A stretch of DNA of 33,714 bases from an uncultured Actinomycetes bacterium (GCA_903820565.1 CAIJHZ010000099.1:1-33714), one strand, 5' to 3'; shown: positions 23,464 to 33,381, numbered from the stretch's first letter. A program made the numbers and translations. Notes: generated by a model from the letters alone, not told the origin.

Positions 23464-24509
23464 GACTTGCGTGTTGGATTTGGGCCTGCAGCCTTAAGAG
23501 CCTGCGCAGCCATAAATGCTGTGTTCATTCCAAGCAATACGTTGAGATCAAATGCTGATCCAGGTACTGCCTTTGCATAGATATCTGAGAAGAACTTTAC
23601 GTACTCATCAGTCATATCTGTTGTCGCTGGAACCGGTGAGAATCCAATTGCGTTGTAAAGAACGCCTGCTGGAACACCTGTTAGCTTAATTGTTGTTGCG
23701 TCTCCGCCAACTGAACCAAGCATCCATTGTGGCTTGTAGCCCAATTGTGCAGCTGTACCTAGCATTGCAGATGTTGCGCTAGAGACACCAAATAGAATTA
23801 CAACATCGGCTTCTGCAGCCTTAAACTTTGTAATCCAACCTGCAGCAGCTGCTGCTCCTTGTGATCCTGATGCATATGGGACCTTTACAGCGAAGTTAAC
23901 TCCAGCTGTTTTAAATCCTGCGAGAGCATCTGAACCGAAATCATCATCCTGGTATAGAAGACCAATCTTCTTACCGGCAAAGTTTTCTTTAATGTACTGA
24001 CCCATGATCTTTGCTTCCATAATGTATGAAGGCAAAACGGCGTAGGTAGTTGGGTACTTCTTTGCATCTGCAAATCCACTAAATCCTGTGTTCACGAATA
24101 GAACCGGAACACCACGACGAGCTGGATTAACTGATGTTGCAACTGCCTTTACATTTGCAGTTCCAAGAGGTGCAAGAAGGGCCATGACCTTATCCTTAAG
24201 GATAAGTTCGTTGGTCTTTGCAACCGCTTCAGTTGGAACATATCGGTCATCTTTAACAACAAGAGTTACCTTGCGGCCATTGATTCCACCATTTGCATTG
24301 AGGTAATCGAAGTATGCCTTTGCTGCACCTGGAATCTTGTTGTAACCAAGTGATGCTGTACCTGTCATTGGCAATGTCATACCGAGTTTGATTCCGGTAG
24401 CAGTGACACCAACTTCAGCCGCTTGAGCAGGAATAGCTGATACAGCTAAACCAACCGTGGCCAGTACCGCTGTTGCTGTTAGCAACGTACGGCGTTGTAG
24501 TGCTTTCAT
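23460..24509 (-). CDS. Branched-chain amino-acid type ABC transporter substrate-binding protein (truncated by frameshift)
   Basis: MKALQRRTLLTATAVLATVGLAVSAIPAQAAEVGVTATGIKLGMTLPMTGTASLGYNKIPGAAKAYFDYLNANGGINGRKVTLVVKDD...; true start likely ATG 24509 with SD GGAAGG; stops early with ...NPTRKS*. Confidence 0.88.
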   Translation of the reverse strand: MKALQRRTLLTATAVLATVGLAVSAIPAQAAEVGVTATGIKLGMTLPMTGTASLGYNKIPGAAKAYFDYLNANGGINGRKVTLVVKDDRYVPTEAVAKTNELILKDKVMALLAPLGTANVKAVATSVNPARRGVPVLFVNTGFSGFADAKKYPTTYAVLPSYIMEAKIMGQYIKENFAGKKIGLLYQDDDFGSDALAGFKTAGVNFAVKVPYASGSQGAAAAAGWITKFKAAEADVVILFGVSSATSAMLGTAAQLGYKPQWMLGSVGGDATTIKLTGVPAGVLYNAIGFSPVPATTDMTDEYVKFFSDIYAKAVPGSAFDLNVLLGMNTAFMAAQALKAAGPNPTRKS

Positions 24510-24523
24510 GTGTTTCCTTCCAT

Positions 24524-24547
24524 CGAGGGTTATTACGAGGGTTACTG
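24524..24547. repeat. 12-bp imperfect tandem duplication in the leader of the binding-protein gene
   Basis: CGAGGGTTATTA / CGAGGGTTACTG at 24524-24535 and 24536-24547. Confidence 0.7.
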
Positions 24548-24567
24548 CTGTACTACTTTTACTGCTT

Positions 24568-25668
24568 TTACTTCTTTGTACTGTTATGTGCTGCTTCATG
24601 TCGTGCTTTGCGAGCGCGGTGTTGTTCAACAGGACCGTTTGGAACAAACAGAACTGTCACAATCAACAACCCACTAACAATCAAACCTGGCAGATTTGTA
24701 GTAACGCTCTCAGAGGCACCAAGGCGGTGAGCAACCACATCGGCGATTTCTGGGATGGCTACCAAAACCACTGCACCAATAATGACGCCTCCGAGGGTAG
24801 TTATGCCAGCGAGAACCGCGCCTGTCAGCAGGGAAAATGAGAGCGCAAGCGGGAATGCGCTCGGGGAAACGGTGCCAATGGTCATGGCAAGCAGCGCGCC
24901 GGCCAATCCGGCAATGCCGGCACTGATTGTGAAGGCTAGGACCTTAGATCGGGCTGTATTGATCCCTGCCAACTGAGCGGCAACCTCGTTACCTCTGCCA
25001 GCTCTCCATGAACGACCATAGGATGAATTCAAAATATTTCTAACGCACCAGATAGAAATCAATGCAGCAAGTGCTGCTATCCAGAACCACCACTTATAAG
25101 TATCGACAGGTGATGCATCAGGCCATGCACCTGTTGCAAGGGTTGTTCGCAACTTACTCAAAATTAAAAGTACTTTACCTAAATAGGTTAGTGGTTCTAC
25201 TGCAGCATCAGCTTGAATATCAGGAGGCCCGACTCTAAATTCTAAACCTTGTTCTCCACCCAAAAATGAAAATTGATTTGCAAGTGATGGAAGACCGATT
25301 GCAAGTGCCAAAGTTGTTCCTGCTAAATACGGCCCAGATAGTCGTGCTGCTGCGAGGCCTAATAGCAGGCCACCAACTGCAGCCACTAAGACTGCGGCAA
25401 TAAAACATACGACGACTGGACAATTAAATTCAAAACGAAGCAGTGCTGCTGCGTAAGCACCGACCGCCATCAACGCTCCGTGACCCAATGAAACTTGACC
25501 TGAATAACCAGTTAACAAAATAATGGAAGATATTGCAATTACATAGACCGCAATCGTTGTTCCTTGGAGAACACGAAGCTCCTCTATGAAGTTACTAAGA
25601 ATAAAAAGGATGACCCCACCAAGAATAAAGAGTGGTACATGTGTACTTTGTTTTCTACTCTTACGCAC
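24568..25668 (-). CDS. livM: Branched-chain amino-acid type ABC transporter permease LivM
   Basis: 366 aa; AISSIILLTGYSGQVSLGHGALMAVGAYAAALL, RSWRAGRGNEVAAQLAGIN signature of LivM permeases. Confidence 0.93.
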   Translation of the reverse strand: MRKSRKQSTHVPLFILGGVILFILSNFIEELRVLQGTTIAVYVIAISSIILLTGYSGQVSLGHGALMAVGAYAAALLRFEFNCPVVVCFIAAVLVAAVGGLLLGLAAARLSGPYLAGTTLALAIGLPSLANQFSFLGGEQGLEFRVGPPDIQADAAVEPLTYLGKVLLILSKLRTTLATGAWPDASPVDTYKWWFWIAALAALISIWCVRNILNSSYGRSWRAGRGNEVAAQLAGINTARSKVLAFTISAGIAGLAGALLAMTIGTVSPSAFPLALSFSLLTGAVLAGITTLGGVIIGAVVLVAIPEIADVVAHRLGASESVTTNLPGLIVSGLLIVTVLFVPNGPVEQHRARKARHEAAHNSTKK

Positions 25669-26566
25669 GACGCCCCACCTTTACACCAATAATTCCTTGC
25701 GGGCGAATAAACAGAACTAGAAGCAAAATAACAAATGGAGCAATGAAAAAGAGTCCGCTACTCACGTACATCAACACAAAGGAAATTGCTATTCCTAAGA
25801 ACAGACCACCAAGTACCGCTCCAAGCAGGCTATCTAATCCACCAATAACCGCTGCAATAAACCCAGAAACTAGTAGTAAGGAGAATTCACTCGAATCTGG
25901 TGACAAATTTCCATTGCCATTAACTGTTTGGAATAGTCCGGCTACAGCTCCTGCCGCTCCTGCCAATGCCCAACCAAGGGTACGAACAGCATCAACTTTG
26001 ATACCTGATAGTCGTGCGATTTCAGGTGCATGCGCAGATGCTCGCAGCGCTAAGCCCAGGTTAGTTTTTTGGAAAAGGATCGAAAGAATAATCAACAAAA
26101 TGACTACAACAACAAGGATGAAAAGTTTCAAAGGCGAGAAAACTAATGTTGAGCCATTTACCGTAAATCCATTATTAGAGATTGGAGCAACGATACGTTG
26201 ATCTTGCCCACCCCAAATTATTGTTATAGCTGACTTAATAACTCCTAATAAACCAAGTGTTGCAATGATTGGAGCAACGCCAGCGATAGGACCTGAAGAT
26301 GCATGTTTGACTAACAATCGCATCAAAACGAGCTCTACTAGTGCTGCAAACAACGCACCACCAATCATCGCAACTGGGAGTGCAATCCAAAAAGATCCAA
26401 ATCGAGAAACTGCTTCATAGCCAAAGTAGGTAGATAGAAGCGCCATTCCTGCTTGAGCGAAATTAACTACACGTGTACTTCGCCATACCAAGACAAACGC
26501 AATAGCCATTAGGGAATAAATCGAACCTGCCGTTATTCCAATTAACAAAGTATTTAGTAGTTGCAT
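25661..26566 (-). CDS. livH: Branched-chain amino-acid type ABC transporter permease LivH
   Basis: 301 aa; LLIGITAGSIYSLMAIAFVLVWRSTRVVNFAQAGMALL, GLALRASAHAPEIARLSGI. Confidence 0.94.
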   Translation of the reverse strand: MQLLNTLLIGITAGSIYSLMAIAFVLVWRSTRVVNFAQAGMALLSTYFGYEAVSRFGSFWIALPVAMIGGALFAALVELVLMRLLVKHASSGPIAGVAPIIATLGLLGVIKSAITIIWGGQDQRIVAPISNNGFTVNGSTLVFSPLKLFILVVVVILLIILSILFQKTNLGLALRASAHAPEIARLSGIKVDAVRTLGWALAGAAGAVAGLFQTVNGNGNLSPDSSEFSLLLVSGFIAAVIGGLDSLLGAVLGGLFLGIAISFVLMYVSSGLFFIAPFVILLLVLFIRPQGIIGVKVGRRA

Positions 26567-26568
26567 TT

Positions 26569-27279
26569 TTAGTATCCCAAGTATGCAGCGCGGACTGCAG
26601 GGTCTTCGATCAACGCTTGCGCGTGATTCACGGCAACTACTTTTCCTAAATTCAAGACAATCCCGAGGTCTGCGATTTTTAGGGCTCCCATTGCATTTTG
26701 TTCAACGAGCAATACTGTGAGCCTCATTTGTGTCGTTAAATCTCTGATTGTTTGAAAAATCTGTTCAACAACTAAAGGAGCCAACCCAAGTGATGGTTCA
26801 TCCAATAAAAGAAGTTTTGGTTTTGACATAATCGCTCGGCCAATTGCCAGCATCTGACGCTCTCCACCTGACAATGTGTCAGATCTTTGAGAAATGCGCT
26901 CACCTAGTCGCGGGAAAATACTTACTACCTGTTCCAAAGACTCTTTCATTTCTTTGCCATCTTTACGCCAAATAGCACCGAGCTCTAGATTTTCTTTAAC
27001 AGTTAATTCAGGTATTACCGATTTTCCTTCAGAGACATGAGAAATGCCCATTCGAACTAGTTTTTCAGGTTTTTCGCCAGTTATTCTTTCGCCCATCCAG
27101 TTAACAACACCTGACGTTGGCTTATTGAGACCTGATAATGCGCGAAGAAGTGTTGTTTTGCCAGCACCATTAGAACCAATAATTGCAGCAAGTGTTCCGG
27201 TCGGAACAGCAATTGACACTTGATTGACCGCACAAATGGCGCCATGGTGCACCGTTAAGTTCGAGACATTAAGCGACAT
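26569..27279 (-). CDS. livF: Branched-chain amino-acid type ABC transporter ATP-binding protein LivF
   Basis: IGSNGAGKTTLLRALSGL (Walker A), DTLSGGERQMLAIGRAI signature, LLLLDEPSLGLAP. ATG 27279 overlaps livG stop; track start 27288. Confidence 0.94.
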   Translation of the reverse strand: MSLNVSNLTVHHGAICAVNQVSIAVPTGTLAAIIGSNGAGKTTLLRALSGLNKPTSGVVNWMGERITGEKPEKLVRMGISHVSEGKSVIPELTVKENLELGAIWRKDGKEMKESLEQVVSIFPRLGERISQRSDTLSGGERQMLAIGRAIMSKPKLLLLDEPSLGLAPLVVEQIFQTIRDLTTQMRLTVLLVEQNAMGALKIADLGIVLNLGKVVAVNHAQALIEDPAVRAAYLGY

Positions 27280-28045
27280 TGTTATCACCTGTGCCTAAAT
27301 ATGCAGCCATAACAGCTGGATCGCGACGCACGGTTTCAGCATCGCCACTTGCAATTACTTCACCAAAATTAAGCACATACAATTTGCTACATACTGACAT
27401 CACAACATCCATGTGATGCTCCACAAGCAATACCGACATATCAGCACTCAAGTTCTTTATGAGTGAGTTCATCCACTCGATGTCTTGTGATCCCAATCCA
27501 CCAGCAGGTTCATCAAGCATCAAAATTGTTGGTTCACTGACAAGGGAGCGTGCAATCGCAACACGCTTTGTATCTGGATAGGACAAAGTGTCTGCTCGTC
27601 GATGTGCAATTCCACCCGCATAGACGCGTTCTAAAGCAACACGAGCCTTATCTCGGATCCGGTCTTCATCTTTTCTATTTCTTCCAAAAGCTGCTGATAT
27701 CAAACCAGTCTCTGCGAGATGCTGAGCACCAATCATGACATTTTCTAAAACAGTTAAATCTCCAAATAAACCAACACCTTGCAACGTTCGCGCGATTCCT
27801 AAGTCAACAAGTTCATAAGGTTTCGGAAATTCACGTTTAATGCCGTTGAGCTGAAAATCTCCTGAATCTGGAGTTACTAATCCACACAGTGCGTTAAACA
27901 AAGTTGTTTTACCGGCGCCATTGGGGCCAATTAATCCAACTACTTCATTCTTACCAACTTCTAAATAGACATCGTGTAAAGCCCGCAGACCGCCAAAAGA
28001 GACATTAACTCTCTCGACGTGTAGTGCTGCAATTTTAGTAGACAT
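27269..28045 (-). CDS. livG: Branched-chain amino-acid type ABC transporter ATP-binding protein LivG
   Basis: [49 protein letters not shown] Walker A, TILMLDEPAGGL Walker B. ATG at 28045 overlaps the 3' end of alr by 11 nt; track start 28168 is upstream inside alr. Confidence 0.92.
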   Translation of the reverse strand: MSTKIAALHVERVNVSFGGLRALHDVYLEVGKNEVVGLIGPNGAGKTTLFNALCGLVTPDSGDFQLNGIKREFPKPYELVDLGIARTLQGVGLFGDLTVLENVMIGAQHLAETGLISAAFGRNRKDEDRIRDKARVALERVYAGGIAHRRADTLSYPDTKRVAIARSLVSEPTILMLDEPAGGLGSQDIEWMNSLIKNLSADMSVLLVEHHMDVVMSVCSKLYVLNFGEVIASGDAETVRRDPAVMAAYLGTGDNNVA

Positions 28046-29135
28046 GAGGTGCGTAGATTCTAGGCACTCGAGGCCCAATTCGTGTGACAATTTCATAATT
28101 AATCGATAACGATGCAGCACCCCAGTCATCGGCGGTGTACTCACCCCTTGATCCATCACCGAAAACAATCACCCAGTCCCCAGAAACTGCGGTCGAATCA
28201 ATGCCCAAATCAACTACAAATTGATCCATTGATATTCGCCCGATTACTGGAGCTCTCTTCCCATCTAGAAAGACACCGACATCTTTTGCAATGCGTGGAA
28301 TTCCATCGGCATATCCCATCGCAACCACACCTAGTTTGGTTTCCTTAGTTGTGTGAGCGGTTGCGCCATAACCAACGGCAGCGCCCGCGGGAACAGTCTT
28401 TACCAAATGCAACTTTGCTCGAAGCTGCATTACGGGTTTCAATGAAAGCTGATTGCTATTACCAAGTGTTGAAACATCTGGAGACAGCCCATACAGAGAA
28501 ATACCGGTCCGCACTAATTCAAAATGGGCTGATTGGTTCTTCAGTGTTGCTGCTGAATTTGAAAGATGTTTGATCGGTGGGTTGATCCCGATCTTCGCAA
28601 GATCTGCAACCATCTGATAAAAGCGAATCAGCTGTTCCTCATTTTGTTTTTCGCCAGGTTCATCAGCTCTGGCAAAGTGCGAAAAGACTCCAACAACATC
28701 GACGGTAGAAAAATCCTGCAATAAAAACTCTTCCCACTCATCTAAAAATCCACCACGCGTCATTCCGGTATCTAATTCAATATGAATACGGGGCTTGCCC
28801 GGAAGTGCACAAATCTCTTTAAATGCTGCAATGGAAGAAACAGCAACATCAATGTCATGGTCAACCGCTGATTTAAAATCCGCACCTGGTGACACCAACC
28901 ATGCCAAAATTGGGATCCGTACTCCGTGAGTTCGAAGGGTGATCGCTTCTTCAAGAAGAGCAACGCCAAGCCAATCAGCTCCTGCTTTTTCTGCAGAAAG
29001 TCCAACACCTAGCAATCCGTGACCATAGGCATCGGCTTTGACTACAGCCATTAAAGCGGTCTTGCTGGCCGACTTTAATTGCGCAATATTGAAGGCAAGG
29101 TGTGCTGTATCAATTCGTGCTTCTGCGCGATTCAT
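28035..29135 (-). CDS. alr: Alanine racemase
   Basis: 366 aa; [20 protein letters not shown]-Lys motif, [36 protein letters not shown]. Confidence 0.96.
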   Translation of the reverse strand: MNRAEARIDTAHLAFNIAQLKSASKTALMAVVKADAYGHGLLGVGLSAEKAGADWLGVALLEEAITLRTHGVRIPILAWLVSPGADFKSAVDHDIDVAVSSIAAFKEICALPGKPRIHIELDTGMTRGGFLDEWEEFLLQDFSTVDVVGVFSHFARADEPGEKQNEEQLIRFYQMVADLAKIGINPPIKHLSNSAATLKNQSAHFELVRTGISLYGLSPDVSTLGNSNQLSLKPVMQLRAKLHLVKTVPAGAAVGYGATAHTTKETKLGVVAMGYADGIPRIAKDVGVFLDGKRAPVIGRISMDQFVVDLGIDSTAVSGDWVIVFGDGSRGEYTADDWGAASLSINYEIVTRIGPRVPRIYAPHVY

Positions 29136-29476
29136 GTGCGCTCCACAATCACCATGGCCGAGGCAATTCCAGCATCATGCGAAAGAGAAAGGTGTACTTC
29201 TGCGCCATCAACAAGATCAGCAATCACACCTCTAAACAAAAAGGCAGGCTTGCCACTTTCTAAATTAACTACCTCTGCTTCATGCCATGACAACCCTTTG
29301 CCCGCATTGAGGGCTTTTGCAAGAGCTTCTTTAGCGGCAAATCGTGCAGCAAGTGATGCGATTGGTTTGGTGCGCTCTGCTGCTGTGAATAATTTTTCTG
29401 ATAATCCAGGTGTGCGTTCGAGGGATGCCTTAAACCGATCGATGTCTACGACATCAATTCCGATCCCATCAATCAT
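29132..29476 (-). CDS. acpS: Holo-[acyl-carrier-protein] synthase
   Basis: 114 aa; [66 protein letters not shown]. Confidence 0.95.
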   Translation of the reverse strand: MIDGIGIDVVDIDRFKASLERTPGLSEKLFTAAERTKPIASLAARFAAKEALAKALNAGKGLSWHEAEVVNLESGKPAFLFRGVIADLVDGAEVHLSLSHDAGIASAMVIVERT

Positions 29477-29485
29477 TGCAGCAGT

Positions 29486-30154
29486 CTAGTGCAACTGGCT
29501 TTTGGAAGGAACATATCGATCTAACGCAATAACAGTTACTAACAAAGCACTTCCAATAAAGAGGCCACCTAATAGATCGCTAAACCAATGCGTATGCCGA
29601 ATCAATGAAACGGTACAAATAGTCAGGCTAATTAAAATGACTCCAGCGCTAGCCAATCTGCCCTGATATCTATCAACCTTTGCATATCGATAGATTAAAT
29701 AGGCTAAAACTCCCCATGACAAAACAGCGTTGGACGCATGTCCGCTTGGGTATGACATTCCACCTGCATGCATTAAATCGAAACCATCTCGAGGCTTGGT
29801 ACGGCCTAACAAGATTTTTACTGACCCGACTACTACGTTAAGAGAGATCAGAGAAAGTAGAGCAAGATTAAGCGGACGCCATGTTTTGAATTTGTATGCA
29901 ATAAATGCAGCCGCAAGTAACAAGATAGTTGCAGTCAGCCAACGAAGACCTAAGTCATCTAAGCGACGCAGAATAAATCCTGCTAGTCCTTCAAATTGAG
30001 GTTTCGGTTGACTATTAATTTTCTTGTCATAAGTAACCAATGGTCCGTAACTATAAACTTGCTGAGTTACAAATAAAAAACCTGCAAATAATAAGACTGA
30101 CCAGCGTAAGGCGCGATCCATTTGCCGACGGCGATTTTGTGTCAAATCCTTCAT
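29486..30154 (-). CDS. PAP2-family membrane phosphatase
   Basis: 222 aa polytopic; KILLGRTKPRDG, SYPSGHASNAVLSWG, RHTHWFSDLLGG motifs of the PAP2 superfamily. Confidence 0.9.
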   Translation of the reverse strand: MKDLTQNRRRQMDRALRWSVLLFAGFLFVTQQVYSYGPLVTYDKKINSQPKPQFEGLAGFILRRLDDLGLRWLTATILLLAAAFIAYKFKTWRPLNLALLSLISLNVVVGSVKILLGRTKPRDGFDLMHAGGMSYPSGHASNAVLSWGVLAYLIYRYAKVDRYQGRLASAGVILISLTICTVSLIRHTHWFSDLLGGLFIGSALLVTVIALDRYVPSKSQLH

Positions 30155-31992
30155 TATTCAACCGTTACAGATTTAGCCAGATTTCGAGGTTGATCAACAT
30201 CATTGCCACGTACGACAGCCATTTCGTAAGCAAACACTTGAAGCGGAACAGTTGCTAGTACCGGCTGAAATACAGCTGGCGCTACTGGAATTCGGATTAC
30301 ATGTTCTGCACCCTCGACATGCGCACCTTCTTCAGCAATAACAATGACGCGGGCTCCGCGGGCTTTAACCTCTTGAATATTGCTGAGCATTTTTTCATCT
30401 AAAGCATGCTCATGGCCTGCTGGCAAGATTGCGATCACAGGAGTTCCTTGATCAATAAGTGCAATCGGTCCATGTTTAAGTTCTCCCCCAGCAAAACCTT
30501 CGGCATGAATGTAGGCAAGTTCTTTTAATTTTAAAGCACCTTCAAGTGCAACTGGATATCCAATATTTCTTCCCAAGAATAAAACAGTGTTGTTATCAGC
30601 AAATGTTCTGGTTAGCTCACGAAGTGGTTCGACTGTTTCTAGGATCTGTTCAATCTTTCCTGGCAGTTCAAGTAGCTCTTTGTAGAGATCGCGTACTTCT
30701 GCATCTTTCAGAGAACCATTGACTTGGGCAAGGTGAAGCCCAATCAAATAAACCGCAATAATTTGAGTCAGCAATGCCTTAGTTGATGCAACCGCGATTT
30801 CAGGGCCTGCGTGTGTGTACAAAACCGCATCTGATTCGCGAGGAATCGTTGAGCTGTTGGTATTGCAGATCGCCAATACGCGGCCGCCCGCCGCTTTTGC
30901 ATGGCGAACAGCCATTAATGTATCCATGGTTTCGCCAGATTGTGAAATCGCAATAATTAATGTGCTTGGATCAATAATAGGATCTCGATATCTAAACTCA
31001 CTAGCAATTTCTACCTCTACCGGAATCTTTGCCCACTTTTCAATTGCATATTTCGCAACCATGCCTGCGTGATAAGCGGTTCCACATGCGATAACAGTGA
31101 TCTTTTTTAATGATCTAATTTCATCGCTGCTCATGTGTAATTCATCTAGAAGAATCTGATTGTTATCACTTAGTCGGCCAATTAAAGTATCTGCAACAGC
31201 CTTTGGTTGCTCAAAGATTTCCTTCAGCATGAAGTGGGCAAATCCACCCTTTTGTGCGGCACTGGCATCCCATGATATTTCATATCCTTTTGGTGTCACT
31301 GGCTTTCCATCAAGATCAATAATTGAAACAGAGGTGGGCGTCATGGTGACAATCTCATCTTGACCTAATTCGATTGCCTTCTTTGTATATTCAATGAAAG
31401 CGGCAACATCAGATGCCATGAAGTTTTCGCCATTACCTAAACCAACAACAAGCGGAGAATTACGGCGGACACCGACAACTACATCCGGCTGATCGGCATG
31501 AATTGCTAATAATGTAAATGAACCACGAAGTGCCTTAACCGCATCTCTCATTGCGGCGGTTAAATCGCCTTTGTGTTCCTTGCGAAGATCGCTCAGTAAG
31601 TGGGCCACTGATTCTGTATCTGTTTCAGATGAGAACTTGTGACCTTTGGCTTCAAGCTGCGCGCGAAGTTCGGTGTAGTTCTCAATGATTCCATTATGTA
31701 TAACGGCAAGTTTTTCATCATTATCAACGTGTGGATGTGCATTGGTATCTGTTGGTCCGCCATGTGTTGCCCAACGGGTATGGCCTATTCCTGAATGAAC
31801 ATTTGGCAATGACGCATCTAAGGCATTTTCAAGGTTTGAAAGTTTTCCAGCCTTTTTTTCAATAAAAAGTTTGCCTGGAGTTCCTAATGCAATTCCTGCT
31901 GAGTCATATCCCCGATATTCCAAACGACGTAGACCTTCGATGAGAGGAATTGATGCAGATTGTGGTCCTGTGTAACCCACAATTCCGCACAT
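30154..31992 (-). CDS. glmS: Glutamine--fructose-6-phosphate aminotransferase (isomerizing)
   Basis: 612 aa; MCGIVGYTGPQSASIPLIEGLRRLEYRGYDSAGIAL, HTRWATHGGPTDTNAHPH, SQSGETMDTLMA, C-terminal DVDQPRNLAKSVTVE. Confidence 0.98.
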   Translation of the reverse strand: MCGIVGYTGPQSASIPLIEGLRRLEYRGYDSAGIALGTPGKLFIEKKAGKLSNLENALDASLPNVHSGIGHTRWATHGGPTDTNAHPHVDNDEKLAVIHNGIIENYTELRAQLEAKGHKFSSETDTESVAHLLSDLRKEHKGDLTAAMRDAVKALRGSFTLLAIHADQPDVVVGVRRNSPLVVGLGNGENFMASDVAAFIEYTKKAIELGQDEIVTMTPTSVSIIDLDGKPVTPKGYEISWDASAAQKGGFAHFMLKEIFEQPKAVADTLIGRLSDNNQILLDELHMSSDEIRSLKKITVIACGTAYHAGMVAKYAIEKWAKIPVEVEIASEFRYRDPIIDPSTLIIAISQSGETMDTLMAVRHAKAAGGRVLAICNTNSSTIPRESDAVLYTHAGPEIAVASTKALLTQIIAVYLIGLHLAQVNGSLKDAEVRDLYKELLELPGKIEQILETVEPLRELTRTFADNNTVLFLGRNIGYPVALEGALKLKELAYIHAEGFAGGELKHGPIALIDQGTPVIAILPAGHEHALDEKMLSNIQEVKARGARVIVIAEEGAHVEGAEHVIRIPVAPAVFQPVLATVPLQVFAYEMAVVRGNDVDQPRNLAKSVTVE

Positions 31993-32013
31993 ATCTATTT
32001 ACTCCCAGCTCTT

Positions 32014-33357
32014 TTAAAGAGAAATTTCTTTTTTAACTGCTTCTGCAAGCTGCTGAGCAACTTCTTGCGCAAGGCTATCACTGGCGGCTTCAACCATGAC
32101 TCTAACAAGGGCTTCAGTGCCAGATGCTCGCAATAAAACGCGACCAGAATCGCCTAAACGATCTTCGGCTGACTTTACGGCAGTAGCGATAACTGCAGAT
32201 TGCGACAACTTATCTTTTGCAACATCTTTAACGTTGATTAAAACCTGTGGGAAACGAACCATTGTTGACGCTAGCTCCTGCAAAGTTTTACCCGTGCGAA
32301 CTACTTCTTGTAGCAAGGCAAGTGCGGTGAGAATGCCATCTCCTGTATTAGCAAGATCGCGCATGATTACATGGCCAGATTGTTCGCCACCTAATGAGTA
32401 ATCATTTGCAATCATGTTCTCTAATACGTAGCGATCTCCCACAGGAGTCGTCACAACGGTGATGCCAGCATCTTTCATCGCATGCATAAATCCAAGGTTG
32501 CTCATAACGGTTCCAACCACAGTGTCACCCTTTAGAACACCACGCGCTTTAAATCCTCGCGCCAAGATTGTAAGTATGTGGTCGCCATCGATTTCATTTC
32601 CAGCAGCATCAATTGCTAAGCAACGGTCTGCATCTCCGTCATGTGCAATTCCAACATCTGCGCCTTCCCTAATGACTGCATCACGCAATTGATGTAGGTG
32701 AGTTGATCCACAATCATCATTAATGTTCCAACCATCAGGCTGATTAAATATTGCAATTACTTCGGCACCAGCCCGGCGATAAGCCTCGGGTGCAACATGT
32801 GACGATGCTCCATTTGCGCAATCAACAACAATTTTTAAACCTTTTAGCGGAGTTTGAACTGAGGCAAGTAGATGCTTTAAATATCGCTCAGTTGCGGTGT
32901 CATCATTGATTGCGCGGCCTACATTTCGACCTGTTGGTCGCTCCCAATCTTCACCCATGCGGGCTTCAATTCGAGCTTCAATTGCATCATCTAATTTGCC
33001 GCCACCACGAGCAAACAACTTAATTCCATTATCTGGCATTGCATTGTGAGACGCAGAAATCATCACGCCGAGATCGCACTTAGATTCAGCAACTAAATGG
33101 GCAATTGCAGGAGTTGGTAATACTCCAACGCGATACACATTGATTCCGGCGCTTGTTAAACCTGCAACAACGGCTGCTTCTAGGAACTCTCCTGATGCAC
33201 GTGAATCTTGTCCAACAATTGCAGTCGGCCTGTGATCTTTATTTGATGAGCTTTCTACCAATATATGCGCGGCAGCAACAGAAACATCTAGAGCAAGTTC
33301 TGCGGTGAGATCACGATTGGCTAAGCCACGGATTCCATCGGTGCCAAAAAGCGCCAA
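32014..33357 (-). CDS. glmM: Phosphoglucosamine mutase
   Basis: 447 aa; ALFGTDGIRGLANRDLTAELAL, GVMISASHNAMPDNGIKLF phosphoserine loop, DGDADRCLAID. TTG start with AAAGGAG SD 5 nt upstream. Confidence 0.97.
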   Translation of the reverse strand: MALFGTDGIRGLANRDLTAELALDVSVAAAHILVESSSNKDHRPTAIVGQDSRASGEFLEAAVVAGLTSAGINVYRVGVLPTPAIAHLVAESKCDLGVMISASHNAMPDNGIKLFARGGGKLDDAIEARIEARMGEDWERPTGRNVGRAINDDTATERYLKHLLASVQTPLKGLKIVVDCANGASSHVAPEAYRRAGAEVIAIFNQPDGWNINDDCGSTHLHQLRDAVIREGADVGIAHDGDADRCLAIDAAGNEIDGDHILTILARGFKARGVLKGDTVVGTVMSNLGFMHAMKDAGITVVTTPVGDRYVLENMIANDYSLGGEQSGHVIMRDLANTGDGILTALALLQEVVRTGKTLQELASTMVRFPQVLINVKDVAKDKLSQSAVIATAVKSAEDRLGDSGRVLLRASGTEALVRVMVEAASDSLAQEVAQQLAEAVKKEISL

Positions 33358-33381
33358 TTGAACTCCTTTTGTAAAAGTGAA

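Noticed and set aside
23455-23470. RF2-style programmed frameshift in the binding protein
   Set aside because: RF2-type sites are +1 (CTTTGAC); here a -1 shift is needed and no canonical slippery heptamer was seen, so programmed frameshifting is not the leading explanation.
24457-24840. 127-aa plus ORF near livM/binding-protein junction
   Set aside because: The Leu/Phe-rich stretch arises from the TACTnCTTTT low-complexity leader; opposite strand of livM.
25632-26201. 189-aa plus-strand ORF opposite livH
   Set aside because: Antisense to a clear LivH permease; no recognisable domain and biased composition.
28046-28168. N-terminal extension of livG in the ORF track (start 28168)
   Set aside because: The extension lies inside alr in another frame; homology begins at [19 protein letters not shown] (28045).
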